From NCBI GenBank assembly GCA_017551215.1, contig JAFZMA010000045.1, forward strand, positions 1 to 8,236: 8,236 nt of DNA, given 5' to 3'. A program made the translations under genes and the position numbers. Positions within the stretch are counted from its first letter, which is position 1. Every line of letters starts with the position of its first letter. The DNA comes from Bacteroidales bacterium. Its GTDB lineage: Bacteria; Bacteroidota; Bacteroidia; Bacteroidales; UBA932. Under the pieces are notes generated by a model, which had not been told where the DNA came from, did not search any database, and saw nothing but the letters and a program-made list of their open reading frames with translations. Below are positions 6,223 to 8,236 of the stretch, in pieces.

Positions 6223-6783
6223 ATGGAAAAGACTAGAATAAACAAGAAGCGCAAGAGCAACAGTTTCAGCACATTCTACAAGTACCTTCAGGGGCTTGAG
6301 AACTATGCCAAGGACTATGCGGAAGACCTGAAGGAAAGCATCGTTTGCGAGTTTTCCGGAGGGCGTACATCATCGCTGAAGACTATATATGAAGATTACC
6401 CGCATGAGTACTTCAAGATGATGGAATGGATGAAGAGTCAGCAGAAACCGTCTGCCTATTCAAACGAAGGCGAGAAGTGGAGAAGGAGAGTGCTGGCAGC
6501 CATTTGCTCCTATTTGGATGCTGCCGGAAGGCGGTTTGATGAGAAGAGCAAGAAGATCTCTTATGCCATGACCATAGCCTGCCGCAGTGCCAACTGCAAA
6601 AGTTTCAACAAGATATCCATCACTGCACTCAGGAAGGTGTACAACACCTTCGGTTTCCTGAAGAAAGACCTGGCCGCACTGGACTCCAAAGGATATATGG
6701 GCACAACCGTAAAAGACTGGCAGGAAGCCGTGAACAACGTGCTTAGGGCCAATAATATAAAGCAAGCAGAATCAAACAATTAA
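6223..6783 (+). CDS. Early-region protein of unknown function (186 aa)
   Basis: I do not recognise a firm family. The N-terminus is very basic (KTRINKKRKSNS). A helical, mixed-charge middle is followed by a segment starting WRRRVLAAICSYLDAAG (residues 86-102) and then IACRSANCKSFNKIS (118-132) and LRKVYNTF (136-143). A similar arrangement occurs in conserved proteins of Bacteroidota phages and, loosely, in the GemA/gp16 (DUF1018) early regulators of Mu-like phages, so that is a weak guess. I prefer the ATG at 6223, four bases after the previous stop, with AGGA 8 bases upstream. A GTG at 6202 in the same frame would add 7 residues and has AAGGAG 8 bases before it, but would overlap the upstream gene. 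Cotranscribed with the ATPase genes. Confidence 0.75.
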   Translation: MEKTRINKKRKSNSFSTFYKYLQGLENYAKDYAEDLKESIVCEFSGGRTSSLKTIYEDYPHEYFKMMEWMKSQQKPSAYSNEGEKWRRRVLAAICSYLDAAGRRFDEKSKKISYAMTIACRSANCKSFNKISITALRKVYNTFGFLKKDLAALDSKGYMGTTVKDWQEAVNNVLRANNIKQAESNN

Positions 6784-6794
6784 ACATTTATATC

Positions 6795-7052
6795 ATGACA
6801 GGAATTATTGTAATATCGGACACACGAAACCTTTCTGCCAATGCTCAGATTGGCATGAAGGAGATAGAGATCAGATCCTACAAGATGATTATCAGAAGGA
6901 GGGAGAAGATCATTGAGGAGCGCAACCGTCAGAATGCGGAGCTTTCTCCGGCCACGAAGCAGCTGATTGCCTCCACAAACAAGATCCGCAGAGACCTAAT
7001 GATTGCGGAAGCGGAACTCCGCCAGCTTCAGAACGGAATAATTAACAACTAG
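6795..7052 (+). CDS. Small coiled-coil protein, unknown function (85 aa)
   Basis: The 85-residue product is highly charged. From about residue 20 to 80 it is predicted by eye to be a near-continuous helix with heptad-like spacing (MIIRRREKIIEERNRQNAEL, then TNKIRRDLMIAEAELRQLQN), suggesting a coiled coil or dimerisation rod. No catalytic motif, signal peptide or membrane segment is seen. It lies 11 bases after the previous stop, with the AT-rich leader usual in these bacteria, and 4 bases before the DUF3164 gene, so it belongs to the same operon. Family unknown to me. Confidence 0.7.
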   Translation: MTGIIVISDTRNLSANAQIGMKEIEIRSYKMIIRRREKIIEERNRQNAELSPATKQLIASTNKIRRDLMIAEAELRQLQNGIINN

Positions 7053-7056
7053 AGAT

Positions 7057-7725
7057 ATGGAAAACACACAGACTACAGCTGTCCAGATGACAGCGGAAGA
7101 GAGGGCCGAATTCGAGGCCTTCAGAGCAAAGAAAGCTGCAGAACAGAAAGCGCAGCAGCAGAGAGAGACCTACCGGAAGATGGTGGATGATGAGATTGCT
7201 TCCGCCATTCCAGAACTGAAAGGGCTGAGCGATGACATAAAGGTTGCGAAGGACTCTGTTCTTGAGAACTTCAAAGCAATCCTGGCTCTCAAGGGAGAAA
7301 TGTTCAACCAGAAGACCGGAAAGGACATGAACTTCTATTCCCACACCTTTACCAATACCGAGGGAACCAAGAAGATCACCATCGGGCAGTACATGAATGA
7401 CAACTACCTGGACACTGCTGAAGATGGAATCCGGATGATCACGGAGTACATCCAGAGCCTTGCCACCGATGCCAAGAGCCAGGCTTTGGTAGGAATGGTG
7501 ATGAAGCTCCTAGCAAAGGATGCTAAGGGCACCCTCAAGGCCCAGAGGGTTATCCAGCTCCGCAAGATTGCCGATGAGACCGGAGACCAGAAGTTCATTC
7601 AGGGCGTGAAGATAATTGAGGAGGCATACAGTCCTATTCCGTCTAAAACCTTTGTCAGGGCCTGGGAGAAAGACGAGAAGACTAATGCCTGGAAGCCTAT
7701 ACCCCTTGGAATGACAGAGTCATGA
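7057..7725 (+). CDS. DUF3164 family protein of Mu-like phages
   Basis: The 222-residue protein starts with a charged, Ala/Glu/Lys/Gln-rich helix (about 12-40). The C-terminal two thirds contain the segments I associate with DUF3164: KSQALVGMVMKLLAKDAKGT, LKAQRVIQLRKIADETGDQK, GVKIIEEAYSPIPSKTFVRA and a Trp-Lys-Pro-Ile-Pro-Leu ending. DUF3164 genes recur in the early region of Mu-like phages and prophages; their biochemical role is not established, and some are misannotated as sulfate transporters, which this soluble protein plainly is not. The start is 4 bases after the previous stop. The TGA overlaps the next ATG as ATGA. Confidence 0.88.
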   Translation: MENTQTTAVQMTAEERAEFEAFRAKKAAEQKAQQQRETYRKMVDDEIASAIPELKGLSDDIKVAKDSVLENFKAILALKGEMFNQKTGKDMNFYSHTFTNTEGTKKITIGQYMNDNYLDTAEDGIRMITEYIQSLATDAKSQALVGMVMKLLAKDAKGTLKAQRVIQLRKIADETGDQKFIQGVKIIEEAYSPIPSKTFVRAWEKDEKTNAWKPIPLGMTES

Positions 7726-7934
7726 CATCCTCTCCTGTGACAATATCGCTCATAAGGACGATGAGTTGGGGTAGCTCAGGGGAGCTGCTTTGCAAGGAGC
7801 CTCTTGGAGAAGTGGAAGATCTGGACATACACTATCTCCACAATATCTTCCCTTCTCTATTCGGAGCTTTGGACTGTTCTCCTAGAAGATATGAGATAAC
7901 ACTAACTATCAAGGAAATAAAGAAGAAAAAATAA
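7722..7934 (+). CDS. Small orphan protein (70 aa)
   Basis: The ATG overlaps the DUF3164 stop as ATGA, the same coupling used between the two ATPase genes, which is the main reason to accept it. The product reads EVEDLDIHYLHNIFPSLFGA in the middle and ends in a lysine-rich tail (ITLTIKEIKKKK). There is no recognisable domain, signal or membrane segment. A portion of its coding sequence (7769-7805) resembles part of a tRNA-Ala gene, described among the findings. It is the last gene before an 80-base gap. Confidence 0.6.
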   Translation: MTSSPVTISLIRTMSWGSSGELLCKEPLGEVEDLDIHYLHNIFPSLFGALDCSPRRYEITLTIKEIKKKK

Positions 7935-7969
7935 CAAAAAACCGGCCTCATCCCGAAGGACTCAGCCGG
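7923..7969 (-). terminator. Hairpin with UUCG-type loop and T-run on the minus strand
   Basis: CCGGC (7942-7946) pairs with GCCGG (7965-7969), and TCC (7951-7953) pairs with GGA (7958-7960), separated by matching CTCA segments on both sides. On the minus strand the loop is TTCG closed by C-G, the extra-stable C(UUCG)G form, and the hairpin is followed by TTTTTTGTTATTTTTTC. That is the form of an intrinsic terminator for leftward transcription. On the plus strand the hairpin is followed by ATAAATCTAAG, with no T-run, so it would be a poor terminator for the early operon, although it could still stabilise the 3' end of its transcript. Confidence 0.5.
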
Positions 7970-8014
7970 ATAAATCTAAGAAGCGTGACAAAGGTATGAA
8001 AATTCGGGGAATAA

Positions 8015-8236
8015 ATGGCAAACAAAAGACGGGGGCTGAACTACAAGAAAAGAGTCGCCGACATTAACAGGATCTATGATGCTCACTCAAGAGACGGTCT
8101 CTCTAACAGGGAGATATGGCGCAGGTACATCTATCCTGTATACGCCATTAGCGAAAGGACACTTTACAACATCCTCGGTGCTTCGTTTGAGCCCCAGAAC
8201 CTCATACCAGATGATCAGTTGAGCTTATTCGATTTC
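8015..8236 (+). CDS. HTH protein, C-terminal end beyond window (74 aa seen)
   Basis: From the ATG at 8015 the frame is open to the window edge, giving 74 residues. It begins MANKRRGLNYKKRVADINRI and contains GLSNREIWRRYIYPVYAISE followed by RTLYNILGAS, which reads as a helix-turn-helix with recognition helix around SERTLYNIL. The segment resembles conserved small HTH proteins of Bacteroidota phages, and in a general way the C-terminal HTH of Mor/C-type middle and late activators of Mu. Its place at the end of the early region would suit such a regulator, but this is inference. The last residues seen (DQLSLFDF) look close to a natural C-terminus. An ATG at 7996 in another frame gives only 23 residues. 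Confidence 0.65.
   Translation, partial: MANKRRGLNYKKRVADINRIYDAHSRDGLSNREIWRRYIYPVYAISERTLYNILGASFEPQNLIPDDQLSLFDF

Larger units (their letters stand above)
1176..8236 (+). mobile_element. Left portion of a Mu-like transposable prophage (partial)
   Basis: The gene order leftward repressor, small HTH protein, MuA-like DDE transposase, MuB-like ATPase, then small early genes including DUF3164 is the arrangement at the left end of Mu-like phages. The exact end is not resolved. Mu-family termini begin with TG, and the plausible positions are 1157 (TGACAGCTACGG) and 1183 (TGTACACAGTTG); the start given here is a midpoint estimate based on the drop in GC and the end of the host reading frame. The right end, late genes and target-site duplication lie outside the window. 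Integrity of the prophage cannot be judged from here, but no early gene is visibly broken. Confidence 0.88.

Noticed and set aside
7769..7805. Annotating a tRNA-Ala gene
   Set aside because: Only the 5' half resembles a tRNA, the two stems overlap, and there is no T-arm or acceptor closing strand, so it cannot fold as a tRNA.
7996..8067. A 23-codon frame starting at an ATG just before the last HTH gene
   Set aside because: Too short and without recognisable content; it overlaps the better HTH frame starting at 8015.

Overview
The window is the junction between a Bacteroidales-type chromosome and the left end of a Mu-like transposable prophage. The host side (about 1-1175) holds the C-terminal part of a DUF5686-type outer-membrane beta-barrel protein and a short lipoprotein gene with TPR-like helices that appears cut off by the insertion. 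Evidence for Bacteroidota: the DUF5686 protein itself, AT-rich leaders before most start codons with few Shine-Dalgarno sequences, and promoter-like TAnnTTTG boxes. The genus cannot be fixed from this sequence.

Layout of the phage part. From about 1176 to 1719 there is an AT-rich stretch without a convincing gene, with a perfect 3 x 12-bp tandem repeat and a run of CTTTA-like motifs in helical phase; this is where transposase-binding sites would be expected. A leftward LexA/S24-type repressor gene (1720-2382) faces a rightward early operon. Between them lies a 98-bp control region with three TTAGAAAA motifs 30 and 31 bp apart and candidate promoters pointing both ways.

The rightward operon is tightly packed. 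It encodes a 57-residue HTH protein in the Ner position, an MuA-like DDE transposase with a TAATG junction, an MuB-like AAA+ ATPase with an N-terminal HTH, a second and different RecA/RadA-fold P-loop ATPase joined by ATGA, a basic protein of unknown function, a small coiled-coil protein, a DUF3164 protein, a 70-residue orphan joined by ATGA, and, after an 80-bp gap containing a hairpin, an HTH protein that runs to the window edge.

Reading of the system: the repressor and the small HTH protein would set the lysis/lysogeny switch, MuA and MuB analogues would carry out replicative transposition, and the following genes would be early accessory functions. The head of the operon follows the Mu plan. 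The least ordinary parts are the additional RecA-like ATPase directly behind MuB, the LexA-type repressor in place of a Mu c-type one, the compact DDE core of the transposase, and an intrinsic-terminator-like hairpin inside the early region whose T-run lies on the opposite strand.
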